DNA of 64,000 nt. It comes from an uncultured Clostridia bacterium (GTDB lineage Bacteria > Bacillota > Clostridia > Oscillospirales > Acutalibacteraceae). Shown here piece by piece: positions 54,570 to 63,340 of this stretch. Under the pieces are notes generated by a model. The model made no database searches. It saw nothing but the letters and a program-made list of their open reading frames with translations, and had not been told where the DNA came from. Each line of letters starts with the position of its first letter. Position 1 is the stretch's first letter. A program made the translations under genes and the position numbers. Location of the stretch: assembly GCA_945787805.1 (NCBI GenBank), contig CALZID010000002.1:124001-188000 (forward strand), given 5' to 3'.

Positions 54570-54598
54570 TTGAAATACAATAAAATTTATTGTATTAT
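54570..54598 (+). promoter_or_regulatory. efp promoter overlapping a perfect palindrome
   Basis: TTGAAA (54570-54575) and TATTAT (54593-54598) have a 17-nt spacer. AATACAATAAA (54574-54584) is perfectly inverted at 54586-54596, covering the spacer and parts of both hexamers. Confidence 0.65.
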
Positions 54599-54637
54599 TT
54601 ATAGTGTATTAAAACAAAAAACGGAGGTATAATACCT

Positions 54638-55195
54638 ATGGTATCAGCAGGTGATTTCAGAAACGGCGTAACTTTTGAAATGGACGGTAACGTTTATCAA
54701 ATCGTTGAATTCCAACACGTTAAACCGGGCAAAGGCGCTGCTTTCGTAAGAGCTAAAATTAAGAATGTTATTTCAGGCGGTGTTGTTGAAAGAACTTTCA
54801 ACCCAACTGAAAAGTACCCAACAGCTTTCATTGAGAGAAAGGATATGTCATATTCATATAATGACGGCGGTCTTTACTACTTTATGGACCAGGAAACTTA
54901 TGATATGGTGCCAATCAACGAATCAGACCTTGGCGACAACTTTAAGTTCGTTAAAGAAGAAATGGTTTGTAAAATTCTTTCATACAAGGGCAATGTTTTC
55001 GGTGTTGAACCGCCCACATTCGTAACCTTACAGGTTACACAAACCGACCCGGGCTTCAAGGGCGACACAGCCACTAACGCTACAAAACCGGCTACTCTTG
55101 AAACAGGCGCAGAAATCAAGGTTCCGCTTTTCATCAATGAAGGCGAAATGATTAATGTTGATACTCGTACAGGCGAGTATATGTCAAGAGCATAA
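54638..55195 (+). CDS. efp: Elongation factor P
   Basis: Relieves ribosome stalling at polyproline. The 185 aa show the three OB-like domains, the tip loop [10 protein letters not shown] with Lys 32 at the modification site, and the C-terminal signature region ending [13 protein letters not shown]. Codon use is that of a highly expressed gene. The CD1247-type gene follows 14 nt later. Confidence 0.97.
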   Translation: MVSAGDFRNGVTFEMDGNVYQIVEFQHVKPGKGAAFVRAKIKNVISGGVVERTFNPTEKYPTAFIERKDMSYSYNDGGLYYFMDQETYDMVPINESDLGDNFKFVKEEMVCKILSYKGNVFGVEPPTFVTLQVTQTDPGFKGDTATNATKPATLETGAEIKVPLFINEGEMINVDTRTGEYMSRA

Positions 55196-55209
55196 TTGGA
55201 GGTATAATT

Positions 55210-55635
55210 ATGATGACAGTAACAGAAAAAGTTGCTTATCTCAAAGGCCTTGTTGAAGGTCTTGACCTTGGAAAAGATAAAAAAGAAGCAAAAATTATTG
55301 ACGCAGTTCTCGATGTTCTCGAAGATTTGGCTCTCGCAGTCAGCGACCTTGACGACGAGATGGAGCTTGTTACGGAACAGCTTGACGCAGTTGACGAAGA
55401 TTTAGCAGACCTTGAAGAAATCTTCTATGACGAATGTGATGACTGTGATTGCGATTGTGACGATTGCGATTGCTGTGATGACGAAATGTATGAAGTTGAA
55501 TGTCCGAACTGCGGCGAAATGATTTATTTCGATGAAGAAATCATTCTTGACGGCGAGGCTGAATGTCCCGCATGCGGAGAGGTTCTTGAATTCGATTGCG
55601 ACTGTGACTGCGACTGCTGCGAAGACGAAGAATAA
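55210..55635 (+). CDS. CD1247-type protein with Cys/Asp-rich linker and zinc ribbon
   Basis: A 141-aa acidic protein. Residues 1-75 form a helical N-terminal domain (VAYLKGLVEGLDLGKDKKEA) typical of the CD1247 family, which often adjoins efp in Clostridia. Then comes a DECDDCDCDCDDCDCCDDE stretch, a CPNCGEMIYFDEE zinc half-ribbon and a second CPACG, and a final Cys/Asp cluster (DCDCDCDCC). The CPNCG/CPACG pair could bind one zinc; the other Cys runs could bind more metal. Function is unknown. Confidence 0.87.
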   Translation: MMTVTEKVAYLKGLVEGLDLGKDKKEAKIIDAVLDVLEDLALAVSDLDDEMELVTEQLDAVDEDLADLEEIFYDECDDCDCDCDDCDCCDDEMYEVECPNCGEMIYFDEEIILDGEAECPACGEVLEFDCDCDCDCCEDEE

Positions 55636-55651
55636 TTAAATTTATAAAATT

Positions 55652-55688
55652 AAGGCTGTGAAAACTTGGTTTTTGCAGTCTTTTTTTG
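55652..55688 (+). terminator. Terminator of efp transcript
   Basis: AAGGCTGTGAAAAC pairs with GTTTTTGCAGTCTT (with G-U pairs, loop TTG), followed by a run of T. Confidence 0.85.
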
Positions 55689-55739
55689 TTGCTATGAACC
55701 TGTTTTTGTGATAAAATCAAGATAATAGGAGGCGGTGCT

Positions 55740-56642
55740 ATGACTGATAGCAAGAAAATGATGAAAGCCTATACAATTATGTGGAGCGTAATTGCCGCAC
55801 TTTATGGCTTGTGGATGGCAATTTTTATGAGCTGGGACCAATATCCCTACATAATTCCCACAGATGCGGATTTAGCATTACCCGCAGAAGAATTTATTGC
55901 AAAATTCGACGGAATGCTCTATATGCCGCTTTTCCCCAATGCCGTTGTATTTTGGATTTGGGTAATGGCTTCAACGGTAATGCTTTTTCTATATGCTTTT
56001 TACATAAGGAAAATTCTATTCGCCGAAAAATTAGGTAAGGAAATTACTGTTTTTTGCATTGTAAACTTAATTGCGGGATTTGTTTTTATAACATATTACG
56101 GATTTTTGTCATATCCGCCCCAATTCGGCAACATTTTAACGGATGTGACCGCAAGTATGCTGGGGCTTAAATACCCTTGGCAGTTTAAACTGTGGGGTGT
56201 TTTAGCGTCACTCTCGATTTTTACAAATACATTGTATATGTACCGTAAGAATAATTATCAGGGCAAAGCGGGTGTTATTGTAACATCTCTCGGTTGCGCC
56301 GCAATTTATGTTACAATCAATGTGCCATCGGCAGGAATCGAGTTGACTCCCACTGCCCGCTGCATAGGGCATTGGGCAACCGCTTTGATTTTTGCGTTTT
56401 TAGGTGCGGCAGGGGTAATAATTTTCCTTGTTCACAAATGCCTTGAAAAAGATAAAAAATATATCGCCGCAACAGTGGTTTTTGTGGTCATATTGGCAAC
56501 AATGCTCGTGCTTTTAGTAACGGTGGGCAAAAGCGCTTTTATTGAAAACTTGCCTATGTGGGTTGCCTACATTTTGTTGTTTGCCGTAAACTTCACTTCA
56601 TTCTTTGACAAAAAAGAAAGCAGAAAAGCAGTGAAAGCATAA
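55740..56642 (+). CDS. Integral membrane protein of unknown function
   Basis: A 300-aa protein with about eight hydrophobic segments and short loops. I do not recognise a family. After the first segment an extracytoplasmic loop of about 50 residues (SWDQYPYIIPTDADLALPAE) is predicted, and a second loop is SYPPQFGNILTDVTASMLG. Single gene between two terminators; GGAGG precedes the ATG. Confidence 0.75.
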   Translation: MTDSKKMMKAYTIMWSVIAALYGLWMAIFMSWDQYPYIIPTDADLALPAEEFIAKFDGMLYMPLFPNAVVFWIWVMASTVMLFLYAFYIRKILFAEKLGKEITVFCIVNLIAGFVFITYYGFLSYPPQFGNILTDVTASMLGLKYPWQFKLWGVLASLSIFTNTLYMYRKNNYQGKAGVIVTSLGCAAIYVTINVPSAGIELTPTARCIGHWATALIFAFLGAAGVIIFLVHKCLEKDKKYIAATVVFVVILATMLVLLVTVGKSAFIENLPMWVAYILLFAVNFTSFFDKKESRKAVKA

Positions 56643-56660
56643 ATTTTTCGCAAAATTGAA

Positions 56661-56697
56661 AAGGACAGTAAACCGTCGAGTTTACTGTCCTTTTTTG
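56661..56697. terminator. Bidirectional terminator between convergent genes
   Basis: AAAGGACAGTAAAC (56661-56674) and GTTTACTGTCCTTT (56681-56694) form a 14-bp perfect stem with a six-base loop and T/A runs on both sides. Confidence 0.93.
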
Positions 56698-56710
56698 TGG
56701 TTACGATGTG

Positions 56711-58975
56711 TTATTTTTTAGGTGCTTTTACTTTGTTGAGCTTCGTGTTGATTTCAAGAATTTGTTCTTTTGTCAACGCACCGCCGAGCATTGAGCAAGC
56801 CCGTTTAACGGTGAAGCCTTTTGCCATACCGTAAAAATTTTTAAGCATTGCCGGGGTGATTTTAAATCCGACGATTGCACCGCCGCCCTTTTTCTCTTTG
56901 CCGTTTTCGTCTTTGCCGCCGCCCATTGCGTTTTTAAGCATAAGCACAAATTTAAGCATTACAAGTTTTCCGCCGAAGGTGCTCATAATATCGCCGATTG
57001 TGTTGTTTATTGAAAGGTATCCGTCGGGAGTGCTGATTTCAAACCAGTTGATAACCTGACCTTCTTCTTTCATAATATATGCTTCGTTCTGTGCGTCGAC
57101 CTTGTTGATTGTGCCTGTGTCTTCAAGAGAGCCTGCAACCGCTTTAAGTTCGGTTGTACCGACATTTTTAACATCAAAATAGAAGAACGGATATTTGCCT
57201 TTTTTCTGTTTGCCTACGCTTTCGCCGTTTGCAAAAAGCTCAACTTCGTCACAGTTTGAATAAACTGTAACCTTTGTAACATCTTCAACTCTGTCAATAT
57301 ATCTCTTGCCGCAAAGGTGAATCATCGGTTTGTCTGAAAGCCATGCTTGATATGCATAGAAAGAGTCTTTTTTGTATTTTCTGTCGAATGTAACAAGACC
57401 TTTGTGATTCATACCGTTTTCGCCGCCCTCTGAGCGAGCGTCAGCGGCAAAGTCAAACATATTCCAGACATGAGTCGCCCAAAGATAAGGTCTGTCGGCA
57501 ATCTGTTTGATGAGCTCTTCGTGATAATATGCCTGATATTCTTCTGTGTAGTCGCCCTGAGCAGGTGTTGAAGTGTGCCAGTTAAGTGCTTCGCAGCCGT
57601 ATTCGCTGAGACCTATGGGCTTATTCGGATATTTCTTGTGGAAATTATCAAACCACGGGCCGTTCATTGAAGTGTCGCCACCGTACCAACCGAAATAGTG
57701 GTTGTATGAAAGCACATCGCTTATGTGGATATATTCATCATCAATACTGCACATTGAAACTGCCGCTATAGTGGTAAGACGGGTTTTGTCCATCTTATGC
57801 ACCAGGTCGTTCAAGTCCTTGTGGTTTTTAACAAGATTTGGGTTTGAGCCTGCGATTGTAATCTCGTTTGAAAGTCCCCAAACAACAATTGACGGGTGGT
57901 TATAGTTTTGAATAACCAATTCTTTCATTTGCGAAATTGTGTTGTCATAGCCGTCATTCATGTGGCTTGAAATATAAGGAATTTCCGCCCAGATTACAAG
58001 TCCCGCTTCGTCGCAAAGGTCATAGAACACTTGTGAATGTTGATAGTGAGCAAGACGGATTGTGTTAGCGCCCATTTCGAGAATTAAATCAATATCTTCC
58101 TTGTGGTGCTCGGGCAAAAGAGCGTTGCCGATATCAGGTCTGTCTTGGTGACGGGAAACACCGCGAAGGGGATATTCTCTTCCGTTGAGAATGAAACCTT
58201 TTTCCGGGTCGATTTGGAATGTTCGGCAGCCGAAACGGGTTGAAACTCGGTCAACTTCTTCACCGTCACAGATTAAAGTTGCCTTTGCTGTGTAAAGATA
58301 CGGGTCACGAAGACCGTCCCAAAGGTGAACATTTTTAATTTCAAATTCTGCGCTGTCACCGTCTTCTTTTGAAGCGATAACTTCACCGTCTGCAATAATT
58401 TCATAACGGACCTTGCAGTCGGAATTCTTAAAGAATGTTTTAATTTCGATTTCGGCATCGGCACCCTTGATTTTCGGTGTAACCATAATTGCGGGTGAGC
58501 CGTAATAATCAAGGTCAAAATGATTTTTGCTGACACCTAAAACGCTGACATCACGGTAAATTCCGCCATAGAATGTAAAGTCGGCATTCTGCGGATATAC
58601 TCTGTCGTTTGATGAATTGTCAACTGCAACCGTGAGCAAGTTTGTGTCTGCGATTTCTTTGATTTCGGCACGGAAAGTTGAATAACCGCCGTCATGTTTT
58701 GCAATGCTCTTGCCGTTCCAAAAGACTTCGCAAGATGAGTTTACACCGTCAAATTGAAGATATTTAACTTCACCGTCGGGCAATTCGTCCGCCTTGATTT
58801 CTTTTGCAAAATAGCAAGTGCCCCTGTAATAGTCATTTCCGCCGTCCTGACCGTCTTTGCCGTTCCAAGTATAAGGCAAATCAAGTGCTTGCCAATCAGT
58901 CGGAAGTGATGCGGGAACGGATTTTGCGCTTTTTGAAAAAACCCAACCGCTATTTATTACCTTGATATTTCTCAT
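56711..58975 (-). CDS. Glycoside hydrolase family 2 (beta-galactosidase/beta-glucuronidase type)
   Basis: A 754-aa cytosolic retaining beta-glycosidase with the usual jelly-roll, Ig-like and TIM-barrel domains, then an Ig-like domain of the DUF4982 kind. The acid/base Glu is in WGLSNEIT (Glu 371) and the nucleophile in PIGLSEYGCE (Glu 458). I start at ATG 58975, five bases from GGAGG. The last 90 residues are unusual: hydrophobic helices around KNAMGGGKDENGKEKKGGGA and a Lys-rich end. The substrate cannot be told from sequence; there is no signal peptide. Confidence 0.9.
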   Translation of the reverse strand: MRNIKVINSGWVFSKSAKSVPASLPTDWQALDLPYTWNGKDGQDGGNDYYRGTCYFAKEIKADELPDGEVKYLQFDGVNSSCEVFWNGKSIAKHDGGYSTFRAEIKEIADTNLLTVAVDNSSNDRVYPQNADFTFYGGIYRDVSVLGVSKNHFDLDYYGSPAIMVTPKIKGADAEIEIKTFFKNSDCKVRYEIIADGEVIASKEDGDSAEFEIKNVHLWDGLRDPYLYTAKATLICDGEEVDRVSTRFGCRTFQIDPEKGFILNGREYPLRGVSRHQDRPDIGNALLPEHHKEDIDLILEMGANTIRLAHYQHSQVFYDLCDEAGLVIWAEIPYISSHMNDGYDNTISQMKELVIQNYNHPSIVVWGLSNEITIAGSNPNLVKNHKDLNDLVHKMDKTRLTTIAAVSMCSIDDEYIHISDVLSYNHYFGWYGGDTSMNGPWFDNFHKKYPNKPIGLSEYGCEALNWHTSTPAQGDYTEEYQAYYHEELIKQIADRPYLWATHVWNMFDFAADARSEGGENGMNHKGLVTFDRKYKKDSFYAYQAWLSDKPMIHLCGKRYIDRVEDVTKVTVYSNCDEVELFANGESVGKQKKGKYPFFYFDVKNVGTTELKAVAGSLEDTGTINKVDAQNEAYIMKEEGQVINWFEISTPDGYLSINNTIGDIMSTFGGKLVMLKFVLMLKNAMGGGKDENGKEKKGGGAIVGFKITPAMLKNFYGMAKGFTVKRACSMLGGALTKEQILEINTKLNKVKAPKK

Positions 58976-59114
58976 AGTAACCTCCAAAAAACAAATTTTT
59001 TAAATATATTATACTATATTTAACAAAAGTAATCAACATTATGTTGAATCTTTATTTGTAAAATTTTTTAATAAGACTCTATAAAAGGTTTCGGTAACCA
59101 TAAAGTAATCCGCT

Positions 59115-59354
59115 TTGATTGACGGTGTTGCGTATATTCCGACGGCAAACAAAGGAATGGTTGCCTTTGATACAGAAAACAAAGAGATTCTTTGGAGCTT
59201 TGAAACAGACGACAGCATACTGTTTACTGCGCCATATGTGGGCAAAGGAGCAAAAGAAATGCTGTCAGTGGATGATGTTGACAGTAAAGATTTTTTAACA
59301 CAGCTTTTTAATGCTATGTATGACGAACTTCCTGAGCCTAAGAAAAAGAAATAG
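59115..59354 (+). pseudogene. Remnant of a PQQ-like beta-propeller protein gene
   Basis: About 80 codons with one clear propeller blade: DGVAYIPTANKGMVAFDTEN then KEILWSFETDDSILFTAPYV, as in BamB/PQQ-type repeat proteins, followed by an unrelated acidic tail and stop. There is no ATG or ribosome site; only a TTG is available. The rest of the expected propeller (300+ residues) is absent. Probably the decayed 3' end of a larger gene. Confidence 0.6.
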
Positions 59355-59390
59355 CAAAAATACGGTTTATCGGAGTGACGCTATATAATT

Positions 59391-59424
59391 AAAGACCGCT
59401 TACAAAAGTGTAGGCGGTCTTTTC
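59391..59424 (+). terminator. Terminator downstream of the propeller remnant
   Basis: AAAGACCGC (59391-59399) and GCGGTCTTT (59414-59422), followed by TT. Confidence 0.8.
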
Positions 59425-59663
59425 GCATATTCATACACATTCTGTTTTAACCTTTTGAGTTTCGGTACTCACAAATTTGCATAGAACATCATCTGCTGTG
59501 TCAGTATATTTACTTTGTGGCGCTCATGTACGAAAAAAGACCGTCTAACAAATTTTTGCAACCAAAAATAACAAAATTTTTATTTTTTCGTTGTTTGCAG
59601 TTGATAGATTTTTATGCAACTATGTGTTACAATATTCATATAAATCGTATACGGGAGGCAATT

Positions 59664-60383
59664 ATGAGTATTTTAGAAGTAAAGAATCTGAAAAAAGAAT
59701 ACCCGTCATTTTTGTTGGATAATGTTTCATTTAAACTTGAAGCAGGCAGAATTACAGGCTTTGCAGGGAGAAACGGCGCCGGCAAAACCACAACTATAAA
59801 GTCAATGCTAAATCTTATTCATCCGAATAGCGGAGAAATCACCTTTTTCGGTATGCCGCTTGTCGGTAACGAAGCAGAAATTAAGAAGCGTATCGGTTAT
59901 TCTACGGGTACTGTCAGTTGGTATCCAAGAAAAAAGCTGAATGATATTGCTCTTGTGACAAAGAAGTTTTATCCGAATTGGGACGAAGATGCTTATCAAA
60001 AATATCTTGAACTGTTTAAATTAGATGAGAATAAAACGCCTTTGCAACTTTCAGAGGGGATGAAAGTGAAGTTTAATTTATTGTTAGCGCTCTCACACAG
60101 AGCTGAAATTCTGATTTTGGATGAGCCAACCGGCGGGTTAGACCCATTCTCCCGAGATGAGCTGCTTGATATTTTTACAGCGCTTCGTGATGACGGTGTT
60201 GCGGTGTTCTTCTCAACTCACATTATATCAGATTTAGAAAAGTGTGCGGATGATATTGTGTATATCTCCGACGGCAAGATAAAATCGGCAATGTCGGTCA
60301 AAGATTTTTGCTCCGCATATTCTCACCGTGACGAAAATATAGAGCAAACCATATTGCGCTTGGAAAAGGAGAAAACAGTATGA
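59664..60383 (+). CDS. ABC transporter ATP-binding protein
   Basis: A 239-aa ATPase. Walker A is GRNGAGKTTT (near residue 37), the signature is degenerate (LSEGMKVKFNL, near 131), and Walker B is ILILDEPTGGLD. The start is ATG 59664 behind GGGAGG; an in-frame ATG further upstream gives a non-homologous extension. It overlaps the permease gene by 4 nt. The pair resembles exporters controlled by adjacent GntR- or AbrB-type regulators. The substrate is unknown. Confidence 0.92.
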   Translation: MSILEVKNLKKEYPSFLLDNVSFKLEAGRITGFAGRNGAGKTTTIKSMLNLIHPNSGEITFFGMPLVGNEAEIKKRIGYSTGTVSWYPRKKLNDIALVTKKFYPNWDEDAYQKYLELFKLDENKTPLQLSEGMKVKFNLLLALSHRAEILILDEPTGGLDPFSRDELLDIFTALRDDGVAVFFSTHIISDLEKCADDIVYISDGKIKSAMSVKDFCSAYSHRDENIEQTILRLEKEKTV

Positions 60384-61033
60384 AAAACATATTAAAAAAA
60401 GAATTAACACTCAGCGCTTCAATTTTGTCATATCTGTTTATCGCCTTTGGGCTTATGTTTTTTATTCCCGGTTATCCGATTTTGTGCGGTGTATTCTTTG
60501 TGACACTTGGTATTTTTCAAAGCTTTCAAAATGTGCGGGAGGCGAACGATATTATTTTTTCCGCTCTCTTACCCGTTGCCAAAAAGGATGTAGTCAAAGG
60601 GAAATTTGCTTTTTCTTGCTTCATTGAGCTGTGCAGTGTAATTTTGATGGCAACTGTAACCGCTATTCGTATGACGGTTTTAAAAGATGCAACCGTATAT
60701 CAAAACAATGTTATGATGAATGCAAATCTCTTTGCTTTGAGCATGGCGCTGTTTATTTTCGGGTTTTTTAATCTGATTTTCATCGGCGGTTTCTTTAAAA
60801 CAGCCTATAAATTCGGAAAACCTTTTGTCTCACACATTATTGTGACTTTTGTAATGATTGGAATCGGTGAAACGTTGCATCATATTCCGGGATTGGGGGC
60901 ATTAAATGCTTTCGGTTTTGAGTATTTCTCTTTGCAGTTTGGTTTACTTGCCTTGGGAGCGGTGGCATATATCGCACTTACCGTTTTATCCTATCGGTGT
61001 GCTTGCCGGAATTTTGAACGAATAGACCTATAA
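60380..61033 (+). CDS. ABC-2-type transporter permease
   Basis: A 217-aa protein with six predicted membrane segments, of the small ABC2_membrane_5 type. IIFSALLPVAKKDVVKGKF after the second segment is the conserved cytosolic loop in this family. ATGA overlap with the ATPase shows the pair works together. Confidence 0.85.
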   Translation: MKNILKKELTLSASILSYLFIAFGLMFFIPGYPILCGVFFVTLGIFQSFQNVREANDIIFSALLPVAKKDVVKGKFAFSCFIELCSVILMATVTAIRMTVLKDATVYQNNVMMNANLFALSMALFIFGFFNLIFIGGFFKTAYKFGKPFVSHIIVTFVMIGIGETLHHIPGLGALNAFGFEYFSLQFGLLALGAVAYIALTVLSYRCACRNFERIDL

Positions 61034-61044
61034 GGAGAACGCTT

Positions 61045-61484
61045 ATGTTACAAGATAATTTGATTATGTTACGAAATATGTATGGAATGTCTCAGGAAGC
61101 GATTGCAGAAAAATCGGTGTTTCCCGTCAGGCGTATGCAAAATGGGAAATCGGCGCAACTGTGCCTGACATCGAAAAATGTAAACGGTTGGCAGATTTCT
61201 ATGATGTCACCATTGACGGTTTGCTAAAAACCGAAACAGAAGATAAAATCGGGATAATTCCACCCGCACCAAAGGGTAAAAACATTTGGGGCAGTGTCAC
61301 AATAAACGAACGGGGACAAGTGGTTATACCGAAAGCGGCAAGAGAAAAGTTTGGCTGGACCGGCGGACAACGAATGATTGTGCTCAGTGATGACGAAGGT
61401 GTTGCTCTGATTCCCGCAGAAACATTTGAGAATAAAATGAAAACGGTTATGGAATATGCTTCTATGACAGAAAAGAATGATTAA
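61045..61484 (+). pseudogene. Frameshifted HTH_3/AbrB-type transcriptional regulator
   Basis: The reading frame from ATG 61045 (RBS AAGGAG) gives an XRE-type helix-turn-helix start, MLQDNLIMLRNMYGMSQEAI, then loses homology at 61109-61113. Adding one A to the AAAAA run there would continue as IGVSRQAYAKWEIGATVPDI, then an AbrB/MazE swapped-hairpin domain (SVTINERGQVVIPKAAREKF), for about 146 residues in all. As read, the gene is broken. It follows the ABC permease by 11 nt and would regulate that pair. It could be a true mutation, an assembly error at the homopolymer, or slippage-dependent expression. Confidence 0.8.
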
Positions 61485-61524
61485 ACTTGGTGCAAATAAG
61501 GTTCGCCGTCCATAAGCAAAAGAA

Positions 61525-61563
61525 AAAGTCCGAAACCTTGCAAAATTAAGGCTTTCGGACTTT
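61525..61563. terminator. Bidirectional terminator between regulator and tRNA-Arg
   Basis: AAAGTCCGAAA-CCTT and AAGG-C-TTTCGGACTTT form a 15-bp stem with one bulged C and an 8-nt loop. It follows the 3' end of the tRNA on the minus strand. Confidence 0.8.
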
Positions 61564-61569
61564 GCTTTC

Positions 61570-61644
61570 TGGCACCCCCTGCGGGAATCGAACCCACATC
61601 TAATCCTTAGGAGGGATTTATTCTATCCATTGAACTAAGGAGGC
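61570..61644 (-). tRNA. tRNA-Arg (anticodon CCT)
   Basis: A 75-nt cloverleaf on the minus strand. It has acceptor GCCTCCT with AGGGGGT, D-stem GTTC/GAAT, anticodon stem AATCC/GGATT with loop CTCCTAA (anticodon CCT, reading AGG), T-arm GTGGG-TTCGATT-CCCGC, discriminator G and encoded CCA. It is about 43 nt downstream of the lipoprotein gene. Confidence 0.97.
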
Positions 61645-61687
61645 GAATATTGCGGGGCTGTAAAAAACGAAAGTTTTTTACTACCCC

Positions 61688-62578
61688 TTATTTTGCTACA
61701 TAATTTTCTGCCCAGGAGTCGATAATTTTTGAGAATTCTTCGCCCTTCATCTTTTTAAGACAGTCGGTGCGATAGGTTGAATAATAACCGAATTCTTCGT
61801 TAAAAACATCTATGCGCTGAACAAGAAAAATATAATCACCCAGTGAAACTGCGGCGGATTTATTTGTTTCAATTGCTTTTGCGGCGTCGAAAAATCCGTC
61901 GGGCAGAGTGCCGCTGTCGTTTGCGTGGACAAGGCTGTCACGGATTTCTGTGCTCTCACCCAAAGAGACGATTGCCTCTTCAAGAGAAGTGCCGCCGTTG
62001 ACCATTGTTGCCACTGAATTGAATGAGTCGACAACCTTGTTTTTTTGGTCGTCTGTCATGGGCACGGTTGCTCCGTTTTCGTCAACATTGAAAAGGTAGC
62101 CGGCAACAAGACGGACTGCCACATAATTCTCGTTAAAATATGCCTTAATCGAGTCTTCGCTTATCGGCTCAACGCCGTTTTCACTGTAATAAAAATTAAG
62201 CAGAGCGTTTTCATAAGCCTTTGAAGTTTCAATATTAAAAAGAGTCTGCTTTGACACACCGATTTCATCATAATGAGAGCCGAAATAGTGCCAAAGATTA
62301 TTGACGGTTGAAGAAAGCGCAGTCTTTTCATCGCTTGAGAGCCTGAGCCCGCGGTTATTGAACTCCGAATTGATTGCCACATATCTTGCAATGCTTTTTT
62401 TAATGCTTTCTTCTTTTTCTTCCTTTGAAAGAGAGTCGTCTAACCGGTCTTCAAAATATGTATAAATCTCGTTGTCTGTTTTAACTCCGTTTACTTTAAC
62501 TTTTGCGGGTCCGTCGCAAGACGAAAACAAAAGCATAATTAAAGCTACGGAAAGAAAGAGAGAGACTGATTTTTTCAT
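61688..62578 (-). CDS. SurA/PrsA-like lipoprotein (possible foldase)
   Basis: A 296-aa lipoprotein (lipobox FSSC, Cys 21). It has a helical SurA-type N-terminal layout (VNGVKTDNEIYTYF, about residues 30-150) and a C-terminal segment with DYIFLVQRIDVFNEEF, the pattern of a parvulin end strand. A full PPIase signature is not evident, so it may be a chaperone without isomerase activity. It overlaps the upstream membrane-protein gene by one base. Confidence 0.7.
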   Translation of the reverse strand: MKKSVSLFLSVALIMLLFSSCDGPAKVKVNGVKTDNEIYTYFEDRLDDSLSKEEKEESIKKSIARYVAINSEFNNRGLRLSSDEKTALSSTVNNLWHYFGSHYDEIGVSKQTLFNIETSKAYENALLNFYYSENGVEPISEDSIKAYFNENYVAVRLVAGYLFNVDENGATVPMTDDQKNKVVDSFNSVATMVNGGTSLEEAIVSLGESTEIRDSLVHANDSGTLPDGFFDAAKAIETNKSAAVSLGDYIFLVQRIDVFNEEFGYYSTYRTDCLKKMKGEEFSKIIDSWAENYVAK

Positions 62579-63279
62579 TACTTATTCTCTCCTTTTTGAT
62601 TTTCAATATATTCGTTATAAAGACGGTCTTTAAGAAGGCGCTTTTCGTTCTCGGTCTGACGAAGCTTTTTGATTGCTTCTTTATTTTTACCGATAATTCC
62701 GTTTCTCAAAAATGCTACAAGAAGCATTGCAAGCACTGCGCCTATTGCGCAGCAAATAAAATCAACCATTGTATCGGTATTGCCTTTTTGAAGCTTCATT
62801 CCGTAAATACCGTCCATTGAGAATTCATAGATTTCCCAACCCACTGCGATGCCGAGAGCGAATGTCAAAGAGAAAAGAGATGACATGGCAGGGCCTAAAT
62901 CTCCTCGCTTGCGATAGACAATGTTTGCAAAGTCATAGCCGAACCAAGCCGAGAGAAAGCCCGCGCCGAAATGAGTCACCAAATCAAAATGCTCAAAGGT
63001 TGTGCGGTTGTTTAAGGTTGAACCTATACAAACTGCGACGAAAATGAAAATATTGAGCATTGTTTGTGCGAGATAATCAACTTCGATTATAAAGGATTTC
63101 TTACCGAATATTTGAAAGAAATCCCACAAATGAGTAAATATGATAGCAAATATTGCTTCAAGAAATTCCACAACCGAGCCGTGAAACAACCCAAAGACGC
63201 CCCACGCAAGAATAACAATGCGAAGCATAATCCATAAAGCTTTATGAGATTTTGGTAAATAGCCAAAAGAATGTGTCAT
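62578..63279 (-). CDS. Integral membrane protein (YjdF/DUF2238-like)
   Basis: A 233-aa protein with six predicted membrane segments. FDLVTHFGAGFLSAWFGYDF, GWEIYEFSMD and GNTDTMVDFICCAIGA (residues about 105-185) match the DUF2238/YjdF pattern of His, Glu and Asp in membrane helices. A coiled Lys/Glu-rich tail ends the protein. Function is unknown. Confidence 0.75.
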   Translation of the reverse strand: MTHSFGYLPKSHKALWIMLRIVILAWGVFGLFHGSVVEFLEAIFAIIFTHLWDFFQIFGKKSFIIEVDYLAQTMLNIFIFVAVCIGSTLNNRTTFEHFDLVTHFGAGFLSAWFGYDFANIVYRKRGDLGPAMSSLFSLTFALGIAVGWEIYEFSMDGIYGMKLQKGNTDTMVDFICCAIGAVLAMLLVAFLRNGIIGKNKEAIKKLRQTENEKRLLKDRLYNEYIENQKGENK

Positions 63280-63340
63280 AACTTAAACCACCGAATATTT
63301 ATTATAGAGAATAATACCACATTTATTTTTTCTTTACAAG

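Noticed and set aside
59039..59245. 68-codon minus-strand ORF upstream of the GH2 gene
   Set aside because: It is antisense to the beta-propeller remnant, whose plus-strand translation has recognisable blade motifs.
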